Positions 45,613 to 57,726 are shown, counted from the first letter of the stretch. The stretch: 64,000 nucleotides of DNA from Morchella semilibera (GCA_009192285.1 CM018604.1:3410001-3474000); one strand, 5' to 3'. Notes: a model not told the origin generated them from the sequence alone. A program made the numbers and translations.

Positions 45613-45617
45613 CGACG
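45613..45617. repeat. Target-site duplication, right copy (CGACG)
   Basis: CGACG immediately after the right LTR, matching 38209-38213. Confidence 0.92.
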
Positions 45618-46408
45618 AACCGGGAACACTTACAGGACTCCTCTCTCCTGTTCCTCATAACAACTATATGTATGGTTCCCGACTTTGCGAACTTCGATAT
45701 CAACCCCAGCTCCGCACGATGCTATATATGTGGCCTTATCCCAAACACACACAACCTATCATCCTTTTACACTCCAACTAAATTCAGGTCAGTGCTTATA
45801 ATTTAAAATCAGGCATTCTAGCGGGTTTGACAACTGTGGTTAGTAAACAGAGCGCAGCAGATGAGGTCAAACATGTTCACGGTATTAAGGGGCACGAAGG
45901 GACCCCTATATCTTCCGCCGAAGGAGGTTGTTCATATGAGCGTTTCGGGGGGGCCTTTTGGTGTCGGATTGCATATGAAATGCCTGTGTAGGGAGTGTAT
46001 TAATTGAGGATAGGGCATGAGCCCGATGGGTCTCAAGACCTTACCTCACTAATCGGTCATGGGCTCGACCTAATAAAACATACACTCTTTGACTAAACGA
46101 AATATACGAAAAGATCAAAGATAACGGGTACCTTAGGTATATTATTCATGAAGGCAATATCTGATGAAGAATGCAATATAAAGAGGCTCTTCGCGTGTAC
46201 TCTATGATCATTTCCCGTGATGATATTGGATATACAGTAATTAACCTTCCTTCTAAACTGAACACCTTTCCATGAAACTCCTTTCTTATGAGGAGTTACT
46301 CGACTCAAAAACAACCATCCTTCCTCATTCCACCATTAACCAAGGTACTAGAACCTCATCTTTCCCAATAGTCAAGTAGCCAGGGGCCTACTAACATGCC
46401 TCCCCTTC
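45618..46408. other. Gene-free spacer
   Basis: About 790 bases between the Gypsy element and the 797-residue gene. No gene or repeat family recognised. Confidence 0.45.
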
Positions 46409-48919
46409 TCAAAAAGCCTCATCCCAATCGCCCTCCAATGTATCCTGCATATCCAATTCAAAGCGGTGGAAATATTCATGAGGATACCCACGTTCGAGGT
46501 GGTGAGACCCCGACTCCTCCTGCATATTCTGAACACGAGAAGGGGAGTTACTGATCCAACCAGATCGGGAATAGTGTCTTCCGTACTCCTGTGGGTAGTA
46601 TTCCTGAGGCTCCTCAGATGCCGAAAAGCGGCTGGACCCTGTTGGCTCCTGACTTCCAGACGCCCACTCTATATTCCCTGAATTGCGACGATCAAACCCT
46701 TCGGAAAACTGGGTGCCAGATCCGCGAAATTCGTTGCGATCTCTATTATTGTTGTCATAATGAGTGTGCCTATTTCCACCTCCTTGGTGACTTTGCCTTC
46801 CAGTCTCCTGTATGCTAAATGATTGCAGTGAGTGAGTGAATCTCCCAGAATAGAAAGCCCGTGAGCGTGAGTTGTGAGGCGCATCCCCCGTATAAGGCGA
46901 AGCCCGCGCTCCATGTCTCGTGTCTGTGGTCTGATAGGCTCTCTCTAGCTGTCGATGAGGAGCGGGGGTGGAATGAATGGATTCCATGAGTGTTCCGCTA
47001 CTAGTGCGATCTATGACATGAGCTGATGTGCGCATTGCGGGGTTGGAATGGATAGATGCCATGAGTGTTCCTCTACTAGTGCGATCTATGGCATGATCTG
47101 ATATGCACATTGCGGGGTTGGAATGGATAGATTCCATGAGTGTTCCGCTACTAGTGCGATCTACGGCATGAGCTGATATGCACATTGCGGGGTTTGGTGC
47201 ATTCATCGTCTGCCCGTAGAATTCTTGGGCCCTCCGGAAGTTTTGCTCGGGGGTTATTGGGCGCCGGGGATTAAACATGCCACTAAGAAATCCCTTGGAG
47301 CTCGAGGATGCATTTTGGTCGTACTGGTGCGTCGGTCCGGCCTCTGGCCTATTTCCTCTATGGGAGGTGGCTCCCCAACCCCCCATTTGGTTGCCACTGT
47401 TGAATCCACAGCCATCCTGGGAGATTGGACCTCCCGCGATAGGCTCACCAGTTGGACGCAAAACTGATCGTCTTTGTTGCTCACAGAGGTCCATACGATC
47501 CTCAGGATTCTGCCCCTCTACATGGTGAACGTGGCCACTATCGCTGATATGGCTGGTTGCAAAACGAGAGACCGAGTCTTGTGGGAAGATTGACTCCCGG
47601 TAAGAACCCTTATTATCATTCATGGAGTCCCATGAAGATGTAGAGCTAGTATCTTCCGCACCTGCGTCCTCTATTAGCATTGGGCGATATTTTGGGCATG
47701 AGTTCTGTCCTACCATGTTGATGCTTCCCCTCTTGAAGTTGGAAGAATATCTCACTCCCGTTTTCAGAGCAGTCCGCTTCGCTCAAGTCTGCAGATACCT
47801 CGCTTGGACAATCGAAGTCAGGCGCCCTCTTGACTGTAGCCTTTCTCCTCGTATGACCCACGTCTGGATGGGTATGATGATGGTCGTGGGATTGATATGC
47901 CTTGCCAGCCTCTCCCACATCCTTGTCGGGTACATTTGAAGCAGCAAATGTTTTAATCTTCTGCAACTTTACCTCCTCCTCACTTCTTCTTTGAATCTTG
48001 ACCTTATCTTGTCCTTCCTGTAACTCCCTCTTTATTTTGTTATCGATCCACCTCTTTTTGTTTGCCTCATCTTCCAACCTCTGCATTTCATCTAGCTCCG
48101 CGATTTCCTCTTTCAATTTACGCAACTTTGCGATCCTAGCGTCATGTTGAAAGGTACTAGGTAACGGCATCTGATCCCAGTCGAGGCATAGATGGAGCTG
48201 GTCTTGAACAGCCTCAAGAATGACTGCATGTAGCTCACGATAAATTGCATCAAATTCCTCCGGAAGGACCTCTTCGAACGATCGTGCAATATAATTCTTT
48301 AACGAGGCAGGCCACTTCAGTTGCCACTTTGTTCCACGGCCGGTGTAGATCTGTGGTGGGGGGATATGTTAATTTGGGGTTGTATTTAATCGAAGGGAGA
48401 TGGGACTAAACTTACAAATGCGGTGTCTGGCTTTGGCTGCAAATGCGCTTTAGGCTCCCAACCAGGGGGAAGTATCGGAGGACTATACTTCTTCTTCTCT
48501 GTCGTGCCATTCTCTGGCTTCGCCGTTTCTGGCTGCCTCGGACTTGTACCAAGGTCTGAAAAAGAGAACGCGGTACAATCAGTAGTGCTAGGTTCCGCCT
48601 TCCTACTCGAGGTAAACGGAGCCCGAGAAGTAGCGCAAGTACCCGCACCATATGTATTTCCCTTCTTGGTTGAATCGCTATCAAACGCACGCCCATCCTT
48701 AGATGATGGCCATGGAAAGTATGGAGGAGGGAGGTCTAAGCTATTTTTGCGCTCTGGCTTGGTGCGATGCAAGTCGGGCGGTGTGTCTCGCTGCTCATCT
48801 CGCGTTCTTGCGTTCTGTGCAGGGGTGGCGGGGAAATGAGTATGGTTCCCACTGTGGATCGGCGTAGCGTCGGGAACATGGGCTTGCCCTCCATGGTATT
48901 TGGATGGCCTGTGGGGCAT
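46409..48919 (-). CDS. Hypothetical 797-residue coiled-coil protein with three 25-residue repeats
   Basis: Three exons, 48416-48919, 47714-48350 and 46409-47661, joined by GTAAGT/CACAG and GTAGGA/GCAG signals and in frame throughout. The second intron has a nearby alternative acceptor (CTAATAG) that also keeps frame. Exon 1 is disordered and Pro/Ser/Lys-rich. Exon 2 begins with an ordered segment (IYTGRGTKWQLKWPASLKNY, then FEEVLPEEFDAIYREL) followed by a charged coiled coil at about residues 239-300 (KLRKLKEEIAELDEMQRLED) and a His-rich patch. Exon 3 holds the tandem repeats at about 535-610, each like MCISAHAVDRTSSGTLMES, then a long Ser/Arg/Tyr-rich tail ending in an acidic helix (FELDMQDTLEGDWDEAF). 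Family not recognised. A mobile-element origin is possible, but no Gag or zinc-knuckle motif is visible. Confidence 0.68.
46972..47196 (-). repeat. Three tandem 75-bp repeats inside the 797-residue gene
   Basis: Units start at about 46972, 47047 and 47122 with a period of exactly 75 bases, so each adds 25 in-frame residues. The copies differ at several positions that change residues (for example AHAVDRT, DHAIDRT, AHVIDRT), so the expansion is not brand new. Confidence 0.88.
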
Positions 48920-49639
48920 GATGAAGGTACTAAAGGAGAGGTGTCCTAGATGGTGTACGTGTAAAGGCTTGCGTTGGGTGGCGTATTAATATTTTCAACT
49001 TCCATGAAAGTGAAATAGGATGGGGGAGAAGAGTGGCGTTGTGTAAAATATTTGGTTCAAAACGGGTAACAGAAGCGGGTCCTACCCACCGATAGATCAG
49101 ATCTCGATAACGATACAGTTTTTTGAACTCGGGCTCTATCTGTCGCCCTCCACACCACCACTGTTATCAACTATACAAAACTAATGGGTTCTTAGCTATC
49201 CGTTTACAGTGATAACACAAATATCTCTAGGCACGTAACCATTCAACCAACATCCACCAGCGCGTACCACACCACGCTACCACAATGCACTACCAGATCA
49301 GACGCGACAGGACCTTTGTCTCAATTTGATTTTTAACTAAATACCAGATTACAGAGGTAATCCGCCCTATTTCTCGGGAGCAAACTACCAAGCCCCTAAG
49401 CTGTACGGTTCCCCGCCTACCCAAACTCCACTTGACTATGCTTGACACCACCACAGGCGTGGACAATATCTGAGAAACCCATAAGCCGCCCGCCCACTCA
49501 GAGGCACAAACCCGGTTTACAGCCCACCCCCTTCCCTCTCAACTGCACTATTCCAGCTCCGGCATCTGGGGCCTCTATTCCATGGCGTGCAGATCCACAC
49601 CCTCCCTCAATACTGCCCTTGAATATTCGGTTCGAAACT
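48920..49639. other. Gene-free upstream region
   Basis: Upstream of the 797-residue gene. No TATA box or further gene is convincing. Confidence 0.4.
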
Positions 49640-49790
49640 TGTCCTTTCGTAATGTAATGGTAAAGGTGGGTAGAGTTAATGCGCCCTTCTATAGTAATGG
49701 ACCATTTTCTTTGGTTTTTGGTTTCCACACCCTGATATGAGTGGGGGAACCAGGTTTTTGCTGATCAAGAGGTTAAATTAAGACTGCTCA
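49640..49790 (+). repeat. SINE-like element, copy 4
   Basis: TAATGGTAAAGGTGGGTAG head, ATGCGCCC, TAATGGACCATTTTCTTTGG inverted segment, ATGAGTGGGGGAACCAGG, TTTTTGCTGATCAAGAGGTT, then a shortened B-box region and the tail GACTGCTCATCGGA, which matches GACTGCTCACTCGGA in copy 5. Intermediate divergence. Confidence 0.65.
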
Positions 49791-52143
49791 TCGGAATACA
49801 TATCTCGTTTTATTCCGCCTTCTTAATAGGTTAGTGAGCTGAATGGTTGGAACTTAACGCAGGGGAAAGTTGGTCGTTGATAAACTTTAATTTGATAATC
49901 CAGAAATCATCAATTGCATTAATTGACTACATGTACATGTACATGTACATTAATATATAGTGAAATAACCATATTGCTACATTCATGGATGTATCAGAAA
50001 GATCAGAATTTCTCTTCTGATAGCTAACCATAATTCTGCCAAACGATGACACTTTCTTAAGATTCAGTGATTATTCCTTAACACCCCATACAGGTTCTTA
50101 TTGAAAATAAAAACATTATATCGTATGCGGATAGCGCCTCTAAAGAAAGATGTGTCGGCGAATATCCCAGAACGGGACAAAATGTCGATGCCATACCCAT
50201 GGGTACTGGTCAATATGTACCCCCTCATATCTGCGAGCGGCGACCCTTGGTAGAGGCAGTTTGTGCAAATTCTCACGGCTATCAATCATATATATATATA
50301 TATATGTTGCTTAGACTCAAGAGACCGGGATACTAGCTCCAAGAACTAATTGATACCCTCGTGACAAATTGACGTATACCAAGAGTATCAGATATCAATT
50401 TACATGAAGGGGCCATTCAAAAACAATCGTACAGGCCCCTCAAAGCTTCTCATATTTGTTCTACAATGCATTCTCTGGTAGTTGGCAACTTCGGACTAAT
50501 CGATAGATATCGGTTAGCAACCCCAATCTTTCGGGGCCAGGATTGTAAATGTGGCATTACAAGGTGAATGCAACTGCTCCTCAACACCAGGACTTGAAAC
50601 CCGCCCCATAGTGGAATATAAGCTTGCAAAGCCTGTCCTACTCACTATATCGCTTTCCCGTCATCGGTGCTAGGGTGGGAGGTTCTAGATACTACTTAAA
50701 CCCTACAGATGATTTATCAGTGGTTCCGTGGTAACCTGGCTAGAGCCCATGGCACCCAATCAATGGATTGTTGGCCCCTCCCCCATGCTAGATCTGTGCT
50801 CGGAAATCTCCACTGGGTGCCATCGTTAGCATATGCTGCCCAATTTGTAACTACAGCCCCAATTCCGTGACAGTTGGTGTGCCATTTGCTGCTCCGGTGG
50901 AACACCTCTAAAGCCTAAGCTCACGCCCGCGGTTCATCAGGTCTACGTCCAGTCCGCGATCTTGAAGGATCCCGGCTCCGACTCGTAGATCTGACGCGCC
51001 GTCGGCTGAGCCCAAGTCTCATGTATACATGTAGTTGTGGTATTTACGGTTACAACTACATACATGTATGTACTACACGTATTCAGCTAGTGTGGAGCTA
51101 GAGATGACGTAGGAAGGAAGAGTACATGTATGCAGGGGCAGTTTACTTTGGGCGCGGGCGGCAGAAGGAAGGGTAACTCGATCTGAAATAACCCGGTGCC
51201 CCCGAGCGCACACTAGCATTCCAAAATTACATGTAAGTAAAGACAGTATTTCCTTGGCGGGTTCATGAACACCACACATGCAACAATAAGCAGTCATATA
51301 CACAACATACCCTCCTGAAAGCTACTCCCCGCTCTGAAAATCCAAGCTCAATGCTCAATGATTACAACTCCAATGGAAATACGAGACGTTGTACAGAACA
51401 CCGTAGAATACCACAGCGCCCTTGACGATCATGAACCATAGATTGGAGAATGATATGATCCGCTCCCCCAAATCATCTTTCAGACTCCGGATCCCACAAA
51501 GCTAGGGTTATACGTAAAACAAATGGATAATACTCTACACATCCCTCCAGGCTAATGTTGATCACTACGATTGCCTTTTAAGTGCCGATAGGATACCGGT
51601 CCCCTCAAACCCACTTCTTCAAGGTTAGAACAGTCGTAGAATACCCTTCTATTGCAGCACTCCAATCCATACATCGTATCTGACCCCATCGACCACCACG
51701 CACAAACAGATGGAGACGACGAGTATAGATACCTTTCTATCACGTGGGAAAGATATGGCCGAATAGGTACAGGCTTGGCATGATGTGGCGGGGGTTGGTC
51801 CTGTGATTAAAAAATATTTTCATAAAAGCCGCCAGCGTATTGTGCGAGTGATATTCTGTGATCCTATTCGAACTCATCTGTCCGGGTCCCAGAGCTCTAA
51901 GTTTTGTTACTGATACTTCATTAACTACTTGTAGGTATAAAGACCAAGCCACCCCATGATACTTCGAGATACGTTCACATATCAAATATACAGGAGTGTG
52001 ACAATGTTCATTACATGGAGATAGCAAACCTTACTCCGGCTAGCGAGCGAGCCCTGAGCTATGCACTTGCAAGGCGGCTCAGTCTCAGCATCTCCCCTGA
52101 CAACGCCCTGAATATGATTGAAACATTCAAACTCTTTGCCCCA
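49791..52143. other. Gene-free stretch with simple repeats and a palindrome
   Basis: No gene supported. It holds an (ATGTAC)n run at about 49929-49950, an (AT)n run at 50288-50305, and a palindrome at 51020-51070 in which ATACATGTAGTTGT faces ACAACTACATACATGTAT. Short open frames at 50717-50905 and 51552-52027 show no domain. Confidence 0.5.
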
Positions 52144-52150
52144 CTATAAG
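52144..52150 (+). promoter_or_regulatory. TATA-like box of small coiled-coil gene A
   Basis: CTATAAG about 80 bases upstream of the ATG at 52229. The position is comparable to the boxes of the three related genes. Confidence 0.4.
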
Positions 52151-52228
52151 CACGCAGGCCATCCACCTCCCACCGTCAAACCCGAATTCCTCAAAGGGAC
52201 AAGACTCCCAAAACATACTTCCCTAATC

Positions 52229-52573
52229 ATGCTTGCTGCTTTATACACTCGTTATCAGCTTGCCCGCCTCGACAAAAAAATTGAAACACTCCAGCAAGCC
52301 ATTGACAGCGACCCCGCAATCGCACGACACAATGATCTAGAGCAACGCATCTTGGAGATTGTTCTCCAGCTCACCACCAACAATGAGGTGAAGGATGCGG
52401 ATTATGAGTTATGGGAAACAACAAACGCCATGCTGTCCCGCGAGAAGGCGGTACTGCAGGAGAATCAGAAGCCGCTCTCAGCAGAGCAGAGGGAGCTGGT
52501 ATCAAGGCTGAAGAGGGTGAGGTTTGAGAGATGGGTGGCGGAGTTAAAGGCGGATACGGGGGGTGGCAGATGA
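52229..52573 (+). CDS. Small coiled-coil protein A, family 1 (114 residues)
   Basis: The start chosen is the ATG at 52229, because the 37 residues before it in the same frame have no counterpart in the relatives, while from here MLAALYTRYQLARLDKKIET aligns with them. The pattern shared by family 1 is: aromatic/hydrophobic N-terminus, Y-x-x-x-L-x-x-R/K-I-x-x-L-E/Q, D-P/x-A, a helix, an N-rich break, W-x-x-x-N-A-x-L-x-x-E-K, then P-L and a basic C-terminal helix (RLKRVRFERWVAEL). A is the most diverged member: it has QKPLS where the others have RVPLP. It is the only one on the plus strand. A short direct repeat (GGCGGATACGGGGGGTGGCAG-type, core GATACGGGGGGTGGCAG) spans its stop codon. Function unknown. 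Confidence 0.7.
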   Translation: MLAALYTRYQLARLDKKIETLQQAIDSDPAIARHNDLEQRILEIVLQLTTNNEVKDADYELWETTNAMLSREKAVLQENQKPLSAEQRELVSRLKRVRFERWVAELKADTGGGR

Positions 52574-55369
52574 GGAAGGCGGATACGGGGGGTGGCAGAT
52601 GAGGAAGCCGGCGGGGGCGGGAGTGCATGATATAGTGGAAGGGATATGAAGTTGATAGTTTACGCTTCAGGGTGAGGAACAAAATGAATTAAATGATGGA
52701 ATTTGTTGAATTGGAGATACTGATGCCGATACTTGGATAGAAATATAAATCACTGCTACCCAGTAGTTTCTCATCTGAAATACTATTCTTTACCAGTCCA
52801 CTGAGAATTGTGCCCAAAGGGAGGTCTTGTCGAAACCACACTCCTACGAACGACCGCTGTTGCCAGGGTGTTCAAAGATGCTCCCTCACCATCTATCATC
52901 GTAGGTTCCACATTAAGATATCTACTTGATATGGGCCCTGTTATGAACTTGCCATCTGTAATCTTCCATCCGCCTGGCCGTGCAAAGCACGAACCGGTGG
53001 TACATATTTCTAACCGCTCACAAACACCACCTAACAGCCCCTAAAGAGGCAAGGGGGGCACTGTCCCTTCCATGAGTATTACATGCCCCCACCCCAGACC
53101 TATGAGAGGGAACACGGAGGGGCTCGGCGTCACGCTGGCGGTTTCCGATCATCTGCCGCGCTCTTACCCCCTCGTTTCCCCGTATTGTGGCCATGTTCTC
53201 CCCTTGCCAAAAACCTTGTCCTTTAGTTCATCCCAGCTTAGAGATAGCCGTATGTAATGGAGGCAGAAAAAAGGTTTTATGCAAACTCACCGACACAACC
53301 GGGTAAGCCAGCCTGTTGTCTGACGCCGATGATCGAGCTTTCAGAGGTTGAATACAGTTATGATGACGGGCCGTACCGCGTACCAGCTTCACCCGCATAA
53401 AGATATATTGCGACCAATGACACTCCCGAGCTAGAGGTTGTTCTTTTATATTTGTTGTTTGGGGTTTAGAGTTTTATTTAGAGTGAACATAGTAAGAGTA
53501 CTTACGCCTGGTTTGGTTTTACTTGGATGTATGATTAGAAGAAAAAGTTGCTTATTTACATGTAGTGTAAGCCAGAAATCAATCACCCATGGCCCACCAA
53601 GCAAAAGGCCTCTCAGGGTACAACGAGACCCTAGCTGTATCTCGCAAGGACAGACAGAAGTATGAGTAGTTGTATCAGGATAACCAGGGAAGAGTGTATA
53701 AGTAGTTGTTCATTTAGAAGAAGGGGCGTACCCGTCCCCTCTTGGGATAATTATGAAAGTAATAACCACTAATCACCATATACGGTACCCCGCCATTGTG
53801 AGCCTTAAATATAAGGAACTCCATAATATACATCACCTCCTACGGAAGCCTAAGTAATGGCTACTCAAAATGTTGAAGCAAACGTCAAAGCCAGTAGTTT
53901 GATAATATCGCTGTGTAGTCAATCATCAACCACTCGACTATAAGTCTCGGAGTGGCGGTCTCTCATAGCCCCCGGTATTTGATTCCTTCACAAAGCCTAA
54001 CCAACTACGCGGTCAACAAGGTGACATCACCCTTGACGGCTGGAAATGGCAGAACGCAAAGTCCGTGGGCGCGAGCCCGAGGTGAATGGCGCGACGGGTT
54101 GCTCCAATGAAGGTCCCTGCCAAGACCCCCGAGGATGCGCACCAGCACCGATCACTGCCACAACGTAACCTCAACCCACCAGCCTCACTCAACCACAATG
54201 ATACACAGAAATGAAAAGAAAAAATGCTATCAGTACCATAAACCGAACATACGCCCTCTAGGAACTGGATATACAAGTATTAAATCCCTATGGGACCGCA
54301 ACGAGAGCTATGGCTCGCTTTCACAAGTAAATGAACATTGGGAGATCAGTGGGCGCTAAACCCGCAAAATAAGTCGAAAACTTTAAAGTAGTGCTCCTGG
54401 TGGGACGCTTGAGCTAAGGGAACTCCCGCGAGTAGGAGGTCGATCTATAAAGTTTTCCTCCTCAATTTCCTAGCAGTTATGGAGTAGTAGCTATTTGAAG
54501 TTGCGCTCCCGTTCCTATTTTGGTTGCAACAAGAATGTCCAGCTACTCATGACCCAACAATTAATACTAACCACTGTACTACACCGACCTGCCCCGCGCT
54601 TCGGTGGGATGTCATTTTGGCGCTTTTTGGGAGGCTTGGTAGTAAAAGGCTTCTTTCTTTCTCTCACCAGGAATTGGGGTAAATTGCATAGCGCGTAGTC
54701 CTTCTTAGTTGCTGAGCGTGGTGGAATTACGAAGTATGGGTCTTGATTGTTTCTCGTAGTCTTGGCGACCTTACAGTTTTTTCTTCTCAGTTCTAACACC
54801 AAACCTACGTCTACAACAGATTCCAGAGTGTGGTACTTAATTTTGCACGACACCACACAAAAGAGAGGTGAGCGCTCCTCAGTGAGAAGTTAGATCTTTC
54901 CCCTTTTACTTACTGAATTCTCAGGTACTACCCTCGTCCTTTCGCGGAGCTATACGCGGTGACCGAGAGACCAGGGCTATTTGAAACTTCGTAGAGCAAG
55001 CTGACCGCGGCTAAAGCTCGTCGGCGTGGTCTACGCCTGAAGGTGCCGTCCCCCCAATCCACCACCCACTACTCCCAATGATACATAAGGCATCCGCGCA
55101 CGTTAACAATCGAAACTTTAGGAACTCCTTCTCTCCACTAGATCCTCTATGAACCATCTAAGGGCATGCCATTTCCTTGTTGCGGTCATGAGTTAGTGGA
55201 ATGGTGAAGGTAAGTCAACCAGGTTCTTAAACCAAAGATTTTGTTTATTCTGAGAGTCTCCTAACCATCCCAACCCCAACCTTGTCTAAGTGCCTACTGG
55301 TTTAACTGACCCCGCGCTCTAATCACTAGCTCCCAAAGCTCCCCCCAACTCCCGCCTACCCCCCCCCCC
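52574..55369. other. Gene-free stretch
   Basis: About 2.8 kb with no supported gene. Frames at 54013-54276 and 54495-54856 overlap on opposite strands, one lacks an ATG, and none shows a domain. No repeat family recognised. Confidence 0.45.
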
Positions 55370-55753
55370 TTAAACCCCCACGCTCCTTTCAATCACCGAC
55401 GGCGGAACATCATAAATCCCGGCAGTACACAGCTCAAAAACATACCTCCGCAACCTCAACTCCCGCAGCTTGGACAAGGCCTCCTTCGTTCTTTCTGGGT
55501 GCGGCACACGCAAACCCTCTAACCTTGACCTCTCAATCAGATGCTCTTCGTTCTTAGCGACACAGATATCGAGATGAGCGTGTCCTGCTGCGAGTGCGGT
55601 ATTGTTTTCTGTAATGCACTTATTGATGTCGGCGATGAGAATGCTAAGGTGCCGGTTGTGCTCGATGGCAGGATCTTTGGCGAGTTCGGCCTCGAGCCTT
55701 TTGATCCGGAGGCCGAGGTACGTGATGTAGGCGATGTTAAAGAGGGTCGTCAT
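55370..55753 (-). CDS. Small coiled-coil protein B, family 1 (127 residues)
   Basis: ATG at 55753. N-terminus FNIAYITYLGLRIKRLEAEL with D-P-A after it, a long amphipathic helix, an N-rich middle (CITENNTAL), a charged segment, then LRVPHPERTKEALSKL and a basic helix LRELRLRRYVFEL. The tail is short and unlike the other members. The frame is uninterrupted. A TATATAAG box lies about 120 bases upstream. It shares its layout with C (57230) and D (58780) on the same strand, with A inverted. A role in coiled-coil self-association is inference from the heptad-like spacing. Confidence 0.72.
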   Translation of the reverse strand: MTTLFNIAYITYLGLRIKRLEAELAKDPAIEHNRHLSILIADINKCITENNTALAAGHAHLDICVAKNEEHLIERSRLEGLRVPHPERTKEALSKLRELRLRRYVFELCTAGIYDVPPSVIERSVGV

Positions 55754-55867
55754 TATAACGGCGGCAACGTGCGGCGGTTAGTGAAGAGCGCAGTGGTGTT
55801 CGAGCGGTTTGGAAAGCTAGTAATGATGGAGTACTCTTATGGGGAGACACCAGTAGGAGATAAGGAT

Positions 55868-55875
55868 CTTATATA
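55868..55875 (-). promoter_or_regulatory. TATA box of small coiled-coil gene B
   Basis: TATATAAG on the minus strand, about 115-122 bases upstream of the ATG at 55753. Confidence 0.55.
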
Positions 55876-56834
55876 CTGCGCTTTGGAACAATTATACTAT
55901 GTTGGGCCGGTGAAACCCACTTCCCCGTGTTGTTTGCACCTGCGAAGAGAATACTAATGCTGCTGTTGTTACAAAGGACGCAACCTCTTCCGTTTGAATA
56001 CCATAAAAAATAGGAGGGGACAACGAATTTCTATCTTGGTAGCCCTGTCAACCACCCCTTCTCCGCATATTCAAAGTGAGCAGGGCCTGTTTGGTTGAGT
56101 GTGGTATTGAGTACTATGGTACTCTAGTTTTTTGGTATTCTCCCCCTAAGCAATACGAGGTACGCAGGCTCTTGGTTGTATTCGGTTATTTACCAAATGG
56201 TAGCTAACATCTTTTAAGTTGCAGGTCCAGGCCGGATTCCTGGTTGGGTAGATCAAATATCCTTATAGGTATATATATTAATACCAAGCTCCTGCTACAT
56301 CTATACAGTATTCTGGCCCGCCGAACACCCACCGACCATGCTTTTGAGAATATCATAGTAATACGATCCAATAGAACCCCTAAGCCTCTAATAGCTCTTG
56401 ATGCATGGGGAATCCTGGTGCGTGCGGATAACAATCCTAGGTCCATCGTTGATTTAAATACGCTGCGTCGGCTGAGGCACCCCTGGCGACTACCTACTAT
56501 ACTTTTCTCTTCTCATCTTGGCCAATGATAGAGGACGATATGTGAGAGTCCCTTCTACACCTCCGGGCGGTAAAGGACGAATGCTGGTATATAGGCTCGG
56601 AACAGGCCCCGGATTGTTATCCCGGTTCATAGATTATCACTCGGTCGTCTTATCCAAGTCTCGCATCGTTTTTGAAAAACTTGATTCATGAATTGAGCCT
56701 TAAAGCTAAGATGTTACCTATCTTCTAGGTCTCACTTACCTCCATCTCTAAATTCCAATTTCTTACTCACCTAGTCAGGTCCCTATATCGGTCATCATCC
56801 AATCTCTCTATCTATCCAATATCCATAACTGAAC
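55876..56834. other. Spacer between small coiled-coil genes B and C
   Basis: About 960 bases. Frames at 56204-56528 on both strands overlap and have no domain. No repeat recognised. Confidence 0.45.
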
Positions 56835-57230
56835 TTACTCTCCATCCGCAGCTTGCGATTCCGGAAGTTGAATAACTACGATCTGTATCGGCTTTCTCCT
56901 CCCCATGTACATCATAAATACATGCTTGCGCAGCTTATAAAGGCGCAGCTTAGCCAACAACTCCCTCGGCTTGTCTGGCAAGGGAACTCGCTGGCTCTCA
57001 AGGGCCGCCTTTTCGGCTGAAAGACTTGCATTCCTTTCAGCCCATGTATTTCTATTCGCTTCTACTCCAAGCGTGGCCTTGTTTTCGTCCATGCGCAGCA
57101 CAACCTCGGCGATTAGGCCGTCAATGCGGAGCTTTGCTTGGTATGCCTTGTCTTTGCCTAAGTCGGCTTCGAGACTCTTGATGCGGCGGTCAAGGAAAGC
57201 GATATACACTAGGTCGAAGATGCGAGTCAT
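56835..57230 (-). CDS. Small coiled-coil protein C, family 1 (131 residues)
   Basis: ATG at 57230. FDLVYIAFLDRRIKSLEADL, then GKDKAYQ, a helix with MDENKATL, W-AERNASLSAEKAALES, QRVPLPDKPRELLAKL and LRLYKLRKHVFMMY. It is closest to D by eye (shared RRI-x-x-LEA, W-x-x-RNA-x-L-x-AEK and QRVPLP). The tail after the basic helix (PIQIVVIQLPESQ) is unique. The frame is uninterrupted. A TATATAGGG box lies about 135 bases upstream. No known family recognised. Confidence 0.74.
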   Translation of the reverse strand: MTRIFDLVYIAFLDRRIKSLEADLGKDKAYQAKLRIDGLIAEVVLRMDENKATLGVEANRNTWAERNASLSAEKAALESQRVPLPDKPRELLAKLRLYKLRKHVFMMYMGRRKPIQIVVIQLPESQAADGE

Positions 57231-57362
57231 GGTGTTAATCTGGATAACCTTGTTAAATTTTAACTACTAGGGGTAATTGTGTCGGAATGCGCGGATATAA
57301 TGTGTGATGCCTGCAGAAGCGGTGGTGGTATGTGGTGTAGGAAAGGGTGTAAGTTACATGTA

Positions 57363-57371
57363 CCCTATATA
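57363..57371 (-). promoter_or_regulatory. TATA-like box of small coiled-coil gene C
   Basis: TATATAGGG on the minus strand, about 135 bases upstream of the ATG at 57230. Confidence 0.45.
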
Positions 57372-57726
57372 CCATCTACATCTATGTTTATGATAATGAA
57401 CATTTCATGTTGAAATATCTTATTGACTACTCCGTTCGTAAACTGCTATCAAGATCAACTCTAGATACAAGACAGTCTTCCGTAACACTTGAAAGCAGTA
57501 TGAAATCCCACACCACTAGCGCCTTGCACCTATCGACTACCGTTTGCTGTCTCTTCCCTAGCGGACCAAACAATTTGCTTTGATCCTCTCCGCGTTATTT
57601 CGCCCCTCAAAGAGGACCTGTATCTTGATCGGCCTCCGAAATCTCAAGCCTCGCTGGAACACTACAAGCTGTAGAGCCAGCGACTTATACTACCTTACCC
57701 TCAAGGTTAGAAGGGAGAACCAGCGC

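Noticed and set aside
54515-54856. 113-residue minus-strand frame rich in Lys/Arg
   Set aside because: It begins at GTG with no usable ATG and overlaps a plus-strand frame; no domain recognised.
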